A stretch of 64,000 nucleotides of DNA, taken from Streptomyces sp. MspMP-M5 (GTDB taxonomy: Bacteria; Actinomycetota; Actinomycetes; Streptomycetales; Streptomycetaceae). The stretch is taken from NCBI RefSeq assembly GCF_000373585.1, contig NZ_KB891918.1, positions 92,124-156,123 on the forward strand, in the 5' to 3' direction. Shown here in pieces: positions 25,917-34,182 of the stretch. The number at the start of each line of letters is the position of its first letter. Position 1 is the stretch's first letter. The notes under the pieces were generated by a model. The model saw only the letters and a program-made list of their open reading frames with translations, had not been told where the DNA came from and did not search any database. Made by a program: the position numbers and the translations under genes.

Positions 25917-26753
25917 TCACAGCCCCCGCGCCGCCAGGAAGTCCCCGATCAGCGCCAGCCACTCCGCGTTCCGCTCGACCATCGGCAGATGCCCGGTGGC
26001 GATCTCCGCGTACTCGGCGCCCGGGATGTGGTCCGCCAGATAACGGGAGTTGGCCGGGTCCAGCAGGGCGTCCAGGGTGGTGGCGATGACCAGGGTCGGG
26101 ACCGCGATGCCCGGCAGGTCGGCGGTGGTGTCCAGGGCCTTGACCAGGGCCGCCTGCTCCGCCGAACCGGCCGGCGGCAGCGTCGGGTCCGGGTCCAGCA
26201 CGGTGGCCAGCTCGGCCGGCGGCAGCGTGTTGAGGTATTCCGGCGCCACCCCGCTGAGCGCCCGCGCCTGGGCGAAGCCCTGGTAGTCGCCGCGCTCCAG
26301 GAGCCGCAGCCACAGGTCCAGCCAGACGTGGACGCGGGCGTCCGCCTTGGCCAGCCCGGCGGTCAGGACCAGCCCCCGCACCCGCTCCGGATGCCGGGCC
26401 GCGGCCCGTACGGACACCGCGGTGCCCATCGAGAAGCCGATCACGGTGAAGGTCTCCAGACCGGCCGCGACGGCCTCGGCGACCACCGCGTCGGCCAGCG
26501 CGTCCAGCTCCAACGGGCCGGTGGCACGCGGGGTTTCGCCCGAACCGGGGTAGTCGGGCGCCACCACCCGGTGGCCGGTGGCGGTCAGGGCCGGGATCAG
26601 CGTGCCGTAGTTGTCCCGGACACTGCCGGTCGCGCCGTGCGCCAGCAGGACGCCGGGCCCGCCGGCCGGGCCCGCGACGGTGGTGGAGAGCGGCGGAAGG
26701 GAAACGGACGGGCTCTGCGTCACAGGAATCTGCGTTACGGGAATCTGCGTCAT
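25917..26753 (-). CDS. Alpha/beta hydrolase
   Basis: 278 residues from the ATG at 26753; the frame continues upstream to 26843 but would run through the operator. The nucleophile elbow is GFSMGTA, LLAHGATGS is the oxyanion-hole HG motif, the acid is in TTLDALLDP and the His in TGHLPMV. The N-terminus repeats PVTQ. It is divergent from the MerR regulator with a palindromic operator between them, so it is likely the target gene. The substrate is unknown. Confidence 0.85.
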   Translation of the reverse strand: MTQIPVTQIPVTQSPSVSLPPLSTTVAGPAGGPGVLLAHGATGSVRDNYGTLIPALTATGHRVVAPDYPGSGETPRATGPLELDALADAVVAEAVAAGLETFTVIGFSMGTAVSVRAAARHPERVRGLVLTAGLAKADARVHVWLDLWLRLLERGDYQGFAQARALSGVAPEYLNTLPPAELATVLDPDPTLPPAGSAEQAALVKALDTTADLPGIAVPTLVIATTLDALLDPANSRYLADHIPGAEYAEIATGHLPMVERNAEWLALIGDFLAARGL

Positions 26754-26770
26754 GCCCACGAGGTTTCCGT

Positions 26771-26786
26771 TTGACACCGGTGTCAA
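26771..26786. promoter_or_regulatory. MerR-type palindromic operator
   Basis: TTGACACCGGTGTCAA is a perfect 16-bp palindrome between the divergent hydrolase and merR genes, 18 bases upstream of the hydrolase start. TTGACA also reads as a -35 element on both strands. MerR proteins bind such dyads in long-spacer promoters, so this is very probably the regulator's binding site. Confidence 0.75.
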
Positions 26787-26827
26787 GGTCAAGCCGAATC
26801 GGGGAGAAACGGGGAGAGGAGACTCAC

Positions 26828-27265
26828 ATGGGGGACGGGGCACGGACGGACGCCCGGCCGGCGGGCCGGATGCGGATCGGCGAACTGGCCCGCCGCACCG
26901 GCGTCAGCACCCGCGTCCTGCGCTACTACGAGCAGCGCGGCCTGCTCCGCGCCGGACGCGACGCCAACGGCTACCGCACCTACGACGCCGACGCCGTGGC
27001 GGTCGTCGCCCACATCCGCGAACTGCTCGCCACCGGCCTGAACACCGAGTCCATCCGCGATCTGCTGCCCTGCGCCCAGGGCGGCCCCGGGCTGGTCTCC
27101 TGCACCTTCTCGTGCGGCGTCATGGAGCAGCAGATGGCCCAACTCGACGCCGAAATAGCCGAGTTGCAGCAGCGTCGCGCGGCCCTGGGGGCGTACGCGC
27201 GCCTGATGCGGCAGCGCCGCACCCAGGACGAGGCACTGGCCGCGATGGCGCTGCGGTCGGGCTGA
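26828..27265 (+). CDS. MerR-family transcriptional regulator
   Basis: 145 residues from the ATG at 26828, with GGAGAGGAG upstream. MRIGELARRTGVSTRVLRYYEQRGLL is the MerR winged-helix DNA-binding start, followed by a long coiled-coil helix (MEQQMAQLDAEIAELQQRR). Cysteines in LLPCAQGG and LVSCTFSCGV could form an effector site, metal or redox. The divergent hydrolase with the intervening palindrome is the likely target. Confidence 0.9.
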   Translation: MGDGARTDARPAGRMRIGELARRTGVSTRVLRYYEQRGLLRAGRDANGYRTYDADAVAVVAHIRELLATGLNTESIRDLLPCAQGGPGLVSCTFSCGVMEQQMAQLDAEIAELQQRRAALGAYARLMRQRRTQDEALAAMALRSG

Positions 27266-27291
27266 GCGGCCCGGCACCCGGAAACGCCGAA

Positions 27292-27321
27292 GGCCCCGCT
27301 TCCACAAGAGGAACCGGGGCC
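27292..27321. terminator. Bidirectional hairpin between merR and sdhB
   Basis: GGCCCCGCTTCC and GGAACCGGGGCC pair over 12 positions with one mismatch around a 6-base loop. It lies between convergent merR and sdhB. Confidence 0.75.
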
Positions 27322-27415
27322 CATGCCCACCAGCACAGCAACCATCAATTGAGGCACCCGTACGGCGAGCAACCAACTCCGCGAAAGCGGCGCCGGTTTA
27401 GGCGCAAAGAGGTGC

Positions 27416-28189
27416 TCAGAACCGGCGCGTGATCAGCGCCCGCTTGACTTCCTGGATCGCCTTGGTGACCTCGATACCGCGCGGGCAGGCGTCCGTGCAG
27501 TTGAAGGTCGTGCGGCAGCGCCAGACGCCGTCCTTGTCGTTGAGGATCTCCAGCCGCTGCTCGCCGCCCTCGTCACGCGAGTCGAAGATGAAGCGGTGCG
27601 CGTTGACGATCGCCGCCGGGCCGAAGTACTGGCCGTCGTTCCAGAACACGGGGCACGAGGAGGTGCACGCCGCGCACAGGATGCACTTGGTGGTGTCGTC
27701 GAAGCGCTCGCGGTCCTCGGCGGACTGCAGCCGCTCGCGGGTCGGCTCGTTGCCGGTGGTGATCAGGAACGGCATCACGTCCCGGTACGCCTGGAAGAAG
27801 GGGTCCATGTCGACGACAAGGTCCTTCAGCACCGTCAGGCCCTTGATGGCCTCGACGGTGATCGGCTTCTCGGGGTTGATGTCCTTGATCAGCGTCTTGC
27901 AGGCCAGCCGGTTGCGGCCGTTGATCCGCATCGCGTCCGAGCCGCAGATGCCGTGCGCGCAGGAGCGGCGGAAGGTCAGCGAGCCGTCCAGCTCCCACTT
28001 GATCTTGTGGAGGGCGTCCAGGACGCGCTCCTTGGGATCGATCTCCAGCCGGAAGTCCTCCCAGCGCGCCTCCTCGGAGACCTCCGGGTTGAACCGGCGG
28101 ATCCGGAAGGTGACGCTGATCAGGTGCGACGCGGTGTTCTCCGCCGCGTCCAGTGCCGCGGAGTGCTTGTCGAGAGTCGGGGTGCTCAT
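27416..28189 (-). CDS. sdhB: Succinate dehydrogenase iron-sulfur subunit
   Basis: 257 residues. It carries the electron path of complex II: the 2Fe-2S ligands are in RRSCAHGICGSDAMRING and RLAC, the 4Fe-4S ligands in CILCAACTSSCP, and the 3Fe-4S ligands in CRTTFNCTDACPRG. The start codon overlaps the sdhA stop (TGATG), so translation is coupled. It is last in the sdhCDAB operon. Confidence 0.96.
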   Translation of the reverse strand: MSTPTLDKHSAALDAAENTASHLISVTFRIRRFNPEVSEEARWEDFRLEIDPKERVLDALHKIKWELDGSLTFRRSCAHGICGSDAMRINGRNRLACKTLIKDINPEKPITVEAIKGLTVLKDLVVDMDPFFQAYRDVMPFLITTGNEPTRERLQSAEDRERFDDTTKCILCAACTSSCPVFWNDGQYFGPAAIVNAHRFIFDSRDEGGEQRLEILNDKDGVWRCRTTFNCTDACPRGIEVTKAIQEVKRALITRRF

Positions 28190-29943
28190 CAGTACTTACG
28201 CTCCATCGGCTGGTAGCGGGTCTGCACGACCGGCTTGTAGTCGAGCCGGATCGACTCGGAGCCGTCTGCGCCCACCTCGCGGTACGCCATGGTGTGCCGC
28301 ATGAAGTTGACGTCGTCGCGGTTGGGGTAGTCCTCGCGGTAGTGGCCGCCGCGGGACTCCTTGCGGGCCAGCGCGGAGACCGCCATGACCTCCGCCAGGT
28401 CGAGCAGGTTGCCCAGCTCGATGGCCTCCAGCAGGTCGGTGTTGAAGCGCTTGCCCTTGTCCTGGATGGACACGTTCTTGTAGCGGGCGCGCAGCTCGCC
28501 GATCTTCTCGACCGCGGTCTTGATCGTCTGCTCGGTGCGGAAGACCATGACGTTGGCATCCATGGTCTCCTGCAGCTCCTTGCGGATCTCGGTGACCCGC
28601 TCGCTGCCGGTGGCCTCGCGCAGCCGCTCGACCTGCTCCTGGACGAGCGCCGCCGGGTCCTCGGGCAGCTCGACGAAGTCGGCGGTGGCCGCGTACTCCG
28701 CCGCGGCGATGCCGGCCCGGCGGCCGAAGACGTTGATGTCCAGCAGCGAGTTGGTGCCCAGGCGGTTGGCGCCGTGGACGGAGACGCAGGCGACCTCGCC
28801 GGCGGCGTACAGGCCCGGCACGACGGTGGTGTTGTCGGACAGCACCTCGCCCTCGACGTTGGTCGGGATGCCGCCCATGGCGTAGTGCGCGGTCGGCTGG
28901 ATCGGGATCGGGTCCGTGTAGGGCTCGATGCCGAGGTAAGTGCGCGCGAACTCGGTGATGTCCGGCAGCTTGGCGTCCAGCTGCTCCGGCGGCAGGTGCG
29001 TCAGGTCCAGGTAGACGTGGTCGCCCTCGGGGCCGCAGCCGCGGCCCTCGCGGATCTCCGTGTAGATGGAGCGGGAGACGACGTCACGGGAGGCGAGGTC
29101 CTTCATGACCGGCGCGTACTTCTCCATGAAGCGCTCGCCGTCCTTGTTGCGGAGGATGCCGCCCTCACCGCGCGCACCCTCGGTGAGCAGGATGCCCATC
29201 CGCCAGATGCCCGTCGGGTGGAACTGGAAGAACTCCATGTCCTCCAGCGGCAGCCCGCGGCGGTACACGGCGGCCTGGCCGTCACCGGTCAGCGTGTGCG
29301 CGTTGGACGTCACCTTGAAGAACTTGCCGCAGCCGCCGGAGGCGTAGACGACGGCCTTCGCCTGGAAGACGTGGATCTCGCCGGTGGCCAGCTCGTAGGC
29401 GATCACGCCGGCCGACTTCTTGACGCCGTCGACCTCGGTGATCAGCTGGTCCAGGACGTAGAACTCGTTGAAGAACTCCACGCCCTCCTTGACGCAGTTC
29501 TGGTACAGCGTCTGGAGGATCATGTGGCCGGTGCGGTCCGCGGCGTAGCAGGACCGGCGGACCGGGGCCTCGCCGTGGTTGCGGGAGTGGCCGCCGAAGC
29601 GGCGCTGGTCGATCCGGCCCTCCGGCGTGCGGTTGAAGGGCAGGCCCATCTTCTCCAGGTCGAGGACCGAGTCGATGGCCTCCTTCGCCAGGATCTCCGC
29701 GGCGTCCTGGTCGACCAGGTAGTCACCGCCCTTGACCGTGTCGAAGGTGTGCCACTCCCAGTTGTCCTCCTCGACGTTGGCGAGGGCCGCGGCCATGCCG
29801 CCCTGGGCGGCGCCGGTGTGGGAGCGGGTGGGGTAGAGCTTCGTCAGCACGGCGGTGCGGCTGCGCTTCGTCGCCTCGATGGCGGCGCGCATGCCGGCGC
29901 CGCCGGCGCCGACGATGACGGTGTCGTACTTGTGGATCTGCAT
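28189..29943 (-). CDS. sdhA: Succinate dehydrogenase flavoprotein subunit
   Basis: 584 residues. Oxidises succinate to fumarate in the TCA cycle with covalent FAD. The dinucleotide fold is VIVGAGGAGMRAAIEATKR, the FAD-linked His is in TRSHTGAAQGGM, and the active site includes RRFGGHSRNHGEAPVRRS. The C-terminus ends in a normal VVQTRYQPMERKY. It lies 31 bases after sdhD. Confidence 0.97.
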   Translation of the reverse strand: MQIHKYDTVIVGAGGAGMRAAIEATKRSRTAVLTKLYPTRSHTGAAQGGMAAALANVEEDNWEWHTFDTVKGGDYLVDQDAAEILAKEAIDSVLDLEKMGLPFNRTPEGRIDQRRFGGHSRNHGEAPVRRSCYAADRTGHMILQTLYQNCVKEGVEFFNEFYVLDQLITEVDGVKKSAGVIAYELATGEIHVFQAKAVVYASGGCGKFFKVTSNAHTLTGDGQAAVYRRGLPLEDMEFFQFHPTGIWRMGILLTEGARGEGGILRNKDGERFMEKYAPVMKDLASRDVVSRSIYTEIREGRGCGPEGDHVYLDLTHLPPEQLDAKLPDITEFARTYLGIEPYTDPIPIQPTAHYAMGGIPTNVEGEVLSDNTTVVPGLYAAGEVACVSVHGANRLGTNSLLDINVFGRRAGIAAAEYAATADFVELPEDPAALVQEQVERLREATGSERVTEIRKELQETMDANVMVFRTEQTIKTAVEKIGELRARYKNVSIQDKGKRFNTDLLEAIELGNLLDLAEVMAVSALARKESRGGHYREDYPNRDDVNFMRHTMAYREVGADGSESIRLDYKPVVQTRYQPMERKY

Positions 29944-29974
29944 GGGTCGTTACCTCAGTCCCTCAGCCCGGGGC

Positions 29975-30454
29975 CTAGCGGATGTTCGGGTCGAAGGTGA
30001 AGATCACCAGCGTGCCCAGAAGGACGGTGAACACCGTGGCGGTGTAGAGCAGCATCTTCAGCCAGAAGCGGGTGTTGTCCCGCTGCGCGTAGTCGTTGAT
30101 GACGGTGCGCAGGCCGTTGGCGCCGTGCAGCATGGCCAGCCACAGCATCAGCAGGTCCCAGACCTGCCAGAACGGCGAGGCCCAGCGGCCGGCGACGAAC
30201 GCGAAGCCGATCTTGGAGACACCGCCGTCGAGCACCAGCTGGATCAGCAGGTGGCCGAGGACCAGGACGACCAGCACGATGCCGGACAGCCGCATGAACA
30301 GCCAGCCGTACAGCTCGAAGTTGGTCCGGGTCGACTTGGGCGTCTTCGCGGTGCGCTTACGGGGCGCCTCGATGACGGGGGCGGGGTTGTCCGCGTCGTA
30401 GAGCGCGACGTTCTCCGCCGCGGTGGCGCTCGCGGTGGTGGATTCAGCAGACAT
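29975..30454 (-). CDS. sdhD: Succinate dehydrogenase membrane anchor (SdhD-type)
   Basis: 159 residues, ATG at 30454. Three membrane helices (GIVLVVLVLGHLLIQLVL, then a helix with LLMLWLAMLHGANGLRTV, then TVFTVLLGTLVIFTF). The MLHGANGLR stretch has the His-x-x-x-G-x-R pattern of quinone/heme-proximal residues. The N-terminal 60 residues are a cytoplasmic extension longer than in enteric SdhD. Coupled closely to sdhC (6 bases). Confidence 0.9.
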   Translation of the reverse strand: MSAESTTASATAAENVALYDADNPAPVIEAPRKRTAKTPKSTRTNFELYGWLFMRLSGIVLVVLVLGHLLIQLVLDGGVSKIGFAFVAGRWASPFWQVWDLLMLWLAMLHGANGLRTVINDYAQRDNTRFWLKMLLYTATVFTVLLGTLVIFTFDPNIR

Positions 30455-30460
30455 TGCGCG

Positions 30461-30841
30461 TCAGCTCCCGAACAGCGTGCGCAGCGTGTGCTGCAGCACG
30501 GGGTAGAAGGCACCGGCCATCAGCACGACCCAGACACCGACGACGGTCCAGAGCATCTGCTTCTGGTACTTCGGGCCCTTGGACCAGAAGTCCACGGCGA
30601 TGACGCGCAGGCCGTTGAGCGCATGGAAGAGGATGGCGGCCACCAGGCCGTACTCCATCACGTTGACGATCGGCGTCTTGTACGTCGCGACGACGTTGTC
30701 GTACGCGTCGGGGGAGACGCGCACGAGAGCGGTGTCGAGGACGTGCACGAACAGGAAGAAGAAGATGAGGACGCCGGTGACTCGGTGAGCCACCCAGGAC
30801 CACATGCCTTCCCGGCCGCGGTACAGCGTTCCAGCCGGCAC
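30461..30841 (-). CDS. sdhC: Succinate dehydrogenase cytochrome b556 subunit
   Basis: 126 residues from the GTG at 30841, with GGAGGG upstream. Three membrane helices; LFHALNGLRVIAVDF carries the conserved heme His and H-x3-G-x-R. First gene of the sdhCDAB operon; the promoter should lie in the 182 bases upstream. Confidence 0.92.
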   Translation of the reverse strand: MPAGTLYRGREGMWSWVAHRVTGVLIFFFLFVHVLDTALVRVSPDAYDNVVATYKTPIVNVMEYGLVAAILFHALNGLRVIAVDFWSKGPKYQKQMLWTVVGVWVVLMAGAFYPVLQHTLRTLFGS

Positions 30842-30973
30842 GGAAGAACCCTCCGGGAGCGGGGACTAGGGCCGCGCCGGCTTCTCTGTCGGTCGGGCCC
30901 GGCCGGGTACGGTCCACCGGCCGCTCGTCATCGTATCGACGAGCTGTCGGTTCCTCGCGCGGGGGTCCTTAGG

Positions 30974-31005
30974 TGTGATCAAACAGGCACCAACGGGCTA
31001 TCACA
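30974..31005. promoter_or_regulatory. Spaced inverted repeat upstream of sdhC
   Basis: TGTGAT (30974-30979) and ATCACA (31000-31005) are inverted copies about 130-160 bases upstream of sdhC. The spacing (20) is too long for a standard Crp site. It could be an operator for sdh or part of the OHCU decarboxylase 3' end. Confidence 0.25.
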
Positions 31006-31023
31006 CAAGTGCGAAACGGTCCA

Positions 31024-31599
31024 TCAAGGACAAGTCGTGGCGAGTCGCCCCAGCCTGGCGCGGGCCAGCCGCCGCAACTGGTCCGCGGCGACCGACCGCT
31101 CCTCGTCCGGCTCGTGCGCCAGGCGGGTGCGGATGGCATGCAGGGTCTGGTCCATCAGCTCGTCGTCGCGGTAGCCGTCGAGGCAGATGACGAAGGCGTG
31201 CCGGAAGCGCAGCTCGTACGCGGCGTGCGCGGCGCGCAGGGCGGTGTGGGCGGCGAGGGTGCCGGGGCCGGGGCGGACCGGCGGGAGCGGCGCGGCCGGC
31301 TCCCGGGTCAGCGCCTCGCTCTGCTCGGCGGGGGTGAGGTCGTAGCCGGCCTCGTCGCCGGCGGCCATCAGGGACTGCGGGTCCGGGTAGGGGCGGTGGG
31401 CGGCGAGGCGTTCGGCCCAGCGGCGGCAGCCGCAGCAGGTCAGCAGGGCGGCCACGGCGTCGGCGTGGGGGAGGGCGTTGAAGCGGTCGAGGCCGGCCGC
31501 CGGACCGGGAGCGAGCCGGGTCTGCCAAGGTATGCCGCACCGCGGAACGGGCGGGCGGGGCCGTGCCGGCGGACGGGCGGCCGGAGTGTCACCGGACAG
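31024..31599 (-). CDS. OHCU decarboxylase (UraD-like), start uncertain
   Basis: LDRFNALPHADAVAALLTCCGC, WAERLAAHRPYPD and RFRHAFVICLDGYRDDELM match 2-oxo-4-hydroxy-4-carboxy-5-ureidoimidazoline decarboxylase, which finishes urate conversion to S-allantoin. No ATG, GTG or TTG lies sensibly near the conserved N-terminus: the frame reads open far upstream to 32169 through proline-rich filler. A CTG at 31599 with GAGGAG 6 bases before it is the best visible start and gives 191 residues; this is a choice, not a certainty. No other purine-degradation gene is adjacent. Confidence 0.78.
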   Translation of the reverse strand: MSGDTPAARPPARPRPPVPRCGIPWQTRLAPGPAAGLDRFNALPHADAVAALLTCCGCRRWAERLAAHRPYPDPQSLMAAGDEAGYDLTPAEQSEALTREPAAPLPPVRPGPGTLAAHTALRAAHAAYELRFRHAFVICLDGYRDDELMDQTLHAIRTRLAHEPDEERSVAADQLRRLARARLGRLATTCP

Positions 31600-31994
31600 C
31601 GTGGGCTCCTCGGGCGGATGGGGGGTTGGCTGCGGACGGTCGGCGAGGGGAGGACGAGTCGGGAGTGCCGGGAGTGCCGGGAGATGCGGGAGAGCCGGTG
31701 GTGACTGGCGGAAAACGAGCGTCGGGTGGGGCGAAATGGGTGAAAAGTCTGATACGTACAGAGAGAGAAGCAGGCGTGGTGATACGTCACAAGAGGTGGC
31801 ACCCGGCGGATTTCCGGCGGTCCACGCGCCCCGGCAGGGAGTGAGCGGCGGCGAAGCCACGCTAACGACGCTCGCCGGCCAGTGTCCGACCGATGCGCGA
31901 TTTTCACCCGGATGAGAGAGCCCTCGCGCGCTCGGTGGACGACCTGTTCCGCATGACTGGCAATGCCTTCGCCCCGAAAAGTGAGGATTGCACG
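31600..31994. other. Divergent region between the OHCU decarboxylase and hexosaminidase genes
   Basis: 395 bases with no convincing gene. GTGATACGTCAC near 31780 is a short inverted repeat; no DasR-type dre site was recognised although a chitin-type enzyme follows. Promoters of both genes are expected here. Confidence 0.4.
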
Positions 31995-33704
31995 ATGTCG
32001 AACCCGATGCGGCCGCCGCGTTCCCCGCGGCCCTCGGCCTCCCCACGGCCCCCGCACACCGGCCGGCGGGCCGCCGGCCCGGAGACCCGCCGCGCGCTGC
32101 TGGCCGTCCCCGTGCTGGCCGGCACCCTGGCGCTCGGCGGCTGCGGGCAGGGCGCCGATTCCGAGTCACCGGGCGCAGCTCCCAGCTCGTCCAGCCCCGC
32201 CGCGCCCATTCCCAGCTGGGCCAAGGTGACCGGCCCGCCGCACATCGTCCCGGCCGTACGGGACTTCCGCCCGGCGAACGGAATCGGCTGGCGGCCGACC
32301 AAGGGCGCCCGGATCGTGGTATCGGCGGGGGAGAAGAGCAATATCGCCGACGAAGCGCAACTCATGGCCAAGGATCTCGGCGGGCTGGCGGTGGTGTGGG
32401 GGAAGCAGGACGTCCGGCCCGGTGACATCGAGGTGAAGCTCAGCGGTGCGGCCGGCGCCGGCCGCGGCAACAACGCCCCGACCGCCGGCGCCGCCGACGA
32501 GTCCTACACCCTCACCGCCAAGGGCAGCCGGCTCACCCTCACCGCCCCCACCGACGCCGGGATCTTCAACGGCACCCGGACCGTCAAACAGGCCGTCCAC
32601 ACCGCCGGCGGCCTCCCCGAGGGCACCATCGACGACCGCCCGGACCGCCCCCAGCGCGGCATGCTGCTGGACAACGCCCGCAAGCCGTTCACCGCGGGCT
32701 GGATCGAGGACCGCATCCGGCAGCTCGCCGACCTCAAGCTCAACCAGCTCCAGCTGCACTTCTCCGACGACCAGGGCTTCCGCATCCAGAGCGAGACCCA
32801 CCCCGAGATCGTCTCCGCCGACCACCTGACCAAGGACCAGGTCCGCCACCTGATCAAGGTCGGGCAGAGCCTGCACGTCTCCCTCATCCCGGAGATCGAC
32901 TCGCCCGGCCACCTCGGCGCCGTCCTCGCCCACTACCCCGACCTGCAGCTGCGCAGCGCCTCCGGCACGGTCGTCCGCGGCGCCATCGACATCTCCAAGC
33001 CCAAGGCCGGCGAACTCGTCGACTCGCTGCTGAAGGAGTACGGACAGCTCTTCCCCGGCCCGTACTGGCACCTGGGCGGCGACGAGTACCAGGCGCTGAT
33101 GTCCTCGGACCCCGAGGGCAAGTACCCGCAGCTGGCCAGCGCCGCCCGGGACAAGTACGGCTCCGGCGCCACCATCAAGGACCTGGCGACCGGCTGGCTC
33201 AACGACCGGCAGAAGACCGTCCAGGCCGCCGGCAAGACCCGGATCGAGGCGTGGAACGACGGCTTCTTCGCCGGCGGCAAGGTGGCCGCGGACAAGAACC
33301 GCACGGTCGCCTACTGGACCGGCAGGGAGATCGGCGCCCGCGACCCCGCCGAGTTCCTCCGCGAGGGCCGCACCGTGCTCAACGTCAACGACGAGTTCCT
33401 CTACTACGTCCTCGGCGAGCCCAACGGCTTCACGTACCCGACCGGCGAGCGGATCTACCAGAGCTGGACCCCGCGGGTGCTGCGGCACACCTCGCCCGTC
33501 GCCGTACCAACGAGCCAGACCGGGGCCGACCGTATTCCGGGCGCGCGGTTCGGGATCTGGTGCGACCACGCGCAGGCGCAGACCGCGCAGCAGATCGCAG
33601 CCGGGATCCGGCTGCCGCTCGCGGCGCTCGCACAGAAGACCTGGGACCCGCGCACCCCCGCGCAGTCCTGGACGGACTTCAAGGCACTGGCGAACCGGCT
33701 CTGA
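31995..33704 (+). CDS. Beta-N-acetylhexosaminidase, GH20 lipoprotein
   Basis: 569 residues, ATG at 31995 with GAGG upstream; in-frame starts exist back to 31893. Lipobox LALGGC near residue 45 predicts lipid anchoring outside the cell. The GH20 catalytic Asp-Glu pair is in YWHLGGDEYQ; LNQLQLHFSDDQGFR and PEIDSPGHLGA are the barrel blocks. It removes terminal GlcNAc or GalNAc from chitin-like oligosaccharides. Its natural terminator was split by the integrated element: one arm is left at 33731 and the other is at 43317. Confidence 0.92.
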   Translation: MSNPMRPPRSPRPSASPRPPHTGRRAAGPETRRALLAVPVLAGTLALGGCGQGADSESPGAAPSSSSPAAPIPSWAKVTGPPHIVPAVRDFRPANGIGWRPTKGARIVVSAGEKSNIADEAQLMAKDLGGLAVVWGKQDVRPGDIEVKLSGAAGAGRGNNAPTAGAADESYTLTAKGSRLTLTAPTDAGIFNGTRTVKQAVHTAGGLPEGTIDDRPDRPQRGMLLDNARKPFTAGWIEDRIRQLADLKLNQLQLHFSDDQGFRIQSETHPEIVSADHLTKDQVRHLIKVGQSLHVSLIPEIDSPGHLGAVLAHYPDLQLRSASGTVVRGAIDISKPKAGELVDSLLKEYGQLFPGPYWHLGGDEYQALMSSDPEGKYPQLASAARDKYGSGATIKDLATGWLNDRQKTVQAAGKTRIEAWNDGFFAGGKVAADKNRTVAYWTGREIGARDPAEFLREGRTVLNVNDEFLYYVLGEPNGFTYPTGERIYQSWTPRVLRHTSPVAVPTSQTGADRIPGARFGIWCDHAQAQTAQQIAAGIRLPLAALAQKTWDPRTPAQSWTDFKALANRL

Positions 33705-33719
33705 ACGACCGGGCGCGAT

Positions 33720-33750
33720 AAGCGCAAGAGACGGCCGGGGCCGCCACCCC
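33720..33750. repeat. attL: left 31-bp direct repeat
   Basis: Identical over 31 bp to 43276-43306, starting AAGCGCAAGAGACGG and ending CCGCCACCCC. It begins 16 bases after the hexosaminidase stop and includes the first arm of its terminator. Three further bases to the left match with one mismatch. Confidence 0.9.
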
Positions 33751-33772
33751 TGGCCTAGATGATCTACGAAAT

Positions 33773-33810
33773 GGCCCCTGACCAGGCATTTTTCCGTCTG
33801 GTCGGGGGCC
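33773..33810. terminator. Hairpin just inside attL
   Basis: GGCCCCTGACCAG and CTGGTCGGGGGCC pair over 13 positions with one mismatch around a 12-base loop containing TTTTT. Brought by the element, it stands where the hexosaminidase transcript now needs a stop. Confidence 0.75.
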
Positions 33811-33867
33811 GGTAGCGGCGATCTATAGTGGTCTTTGTCCTGCGGTTTCTAACCGTTTCTGACCGCC

Positions 33868-33896
33868 GTTGGTCACGCGTTGGTCATGTGGCCAAC
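33868..33896. promoter_or_regulatory. Integrase arm-type sites near attL
   Basis: GTTGGTCAC (33868), GTTGGTCAT (33879) and an inverted GTTGGCCAC (33888-33896) lie about 120 bases inside attL. Two exact GTTGGTCAC copies lie at the same kind of position near attR. The pairing suggests arm binding sites of the lost integrase. Confidence 0.6.
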
Positions 33897-34182
33897 CGTC
33901 TGTGCCCTGCGGCCCCCTATGACGCTCTCGGCATGTGCACCTCTGCTGTCGACTCGCGGGTTCAACCGGTCGCTTCCCTCCCCTCCCTGGCCGCATGGAG
34001 TGGTGTTTTCAGGGCCGCGGCCCGCGGGTTGTCAACTCTGGGGTTCCGCGGGCGGTTCAGGTGCGGCAGGTGTTGTGCCGTGGGCGTCATCGGTTGAAGA
34101 CCGAGACGAAGTTTGGGGCCGGGCGGTTCGCCGCATAGAGACAGCGCCCCCGTAATAGGGCACTGCGGCGCAAGGAACCGCT
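33897..34182. other. Non-coding stretch inside the left end of the element
   Basis: Nearly 300 bases with no gene that combines a start, a ribosome-binding site and protein-like composition. Probably old attP-flanking DNA. Confidence 0.4.

Noticed and set aside
30974..31005. Crp binding site upstream of sdhC
   Set aside because: Half sites are right but the 20-base spacer is far too long.
31740..31830. Possible DasR site upstream of the hexosaminidase
   Set aside because: No sequence close to the known dre palindrome was found; only an unrelated GTGATACGTCAC.
33955..33980. GGGTTCAA word resembling a tRNA T-loop near attL
   Set aside because: No flanking stem or anticodon arm; the att site lies in a terminator, not a tRNA.
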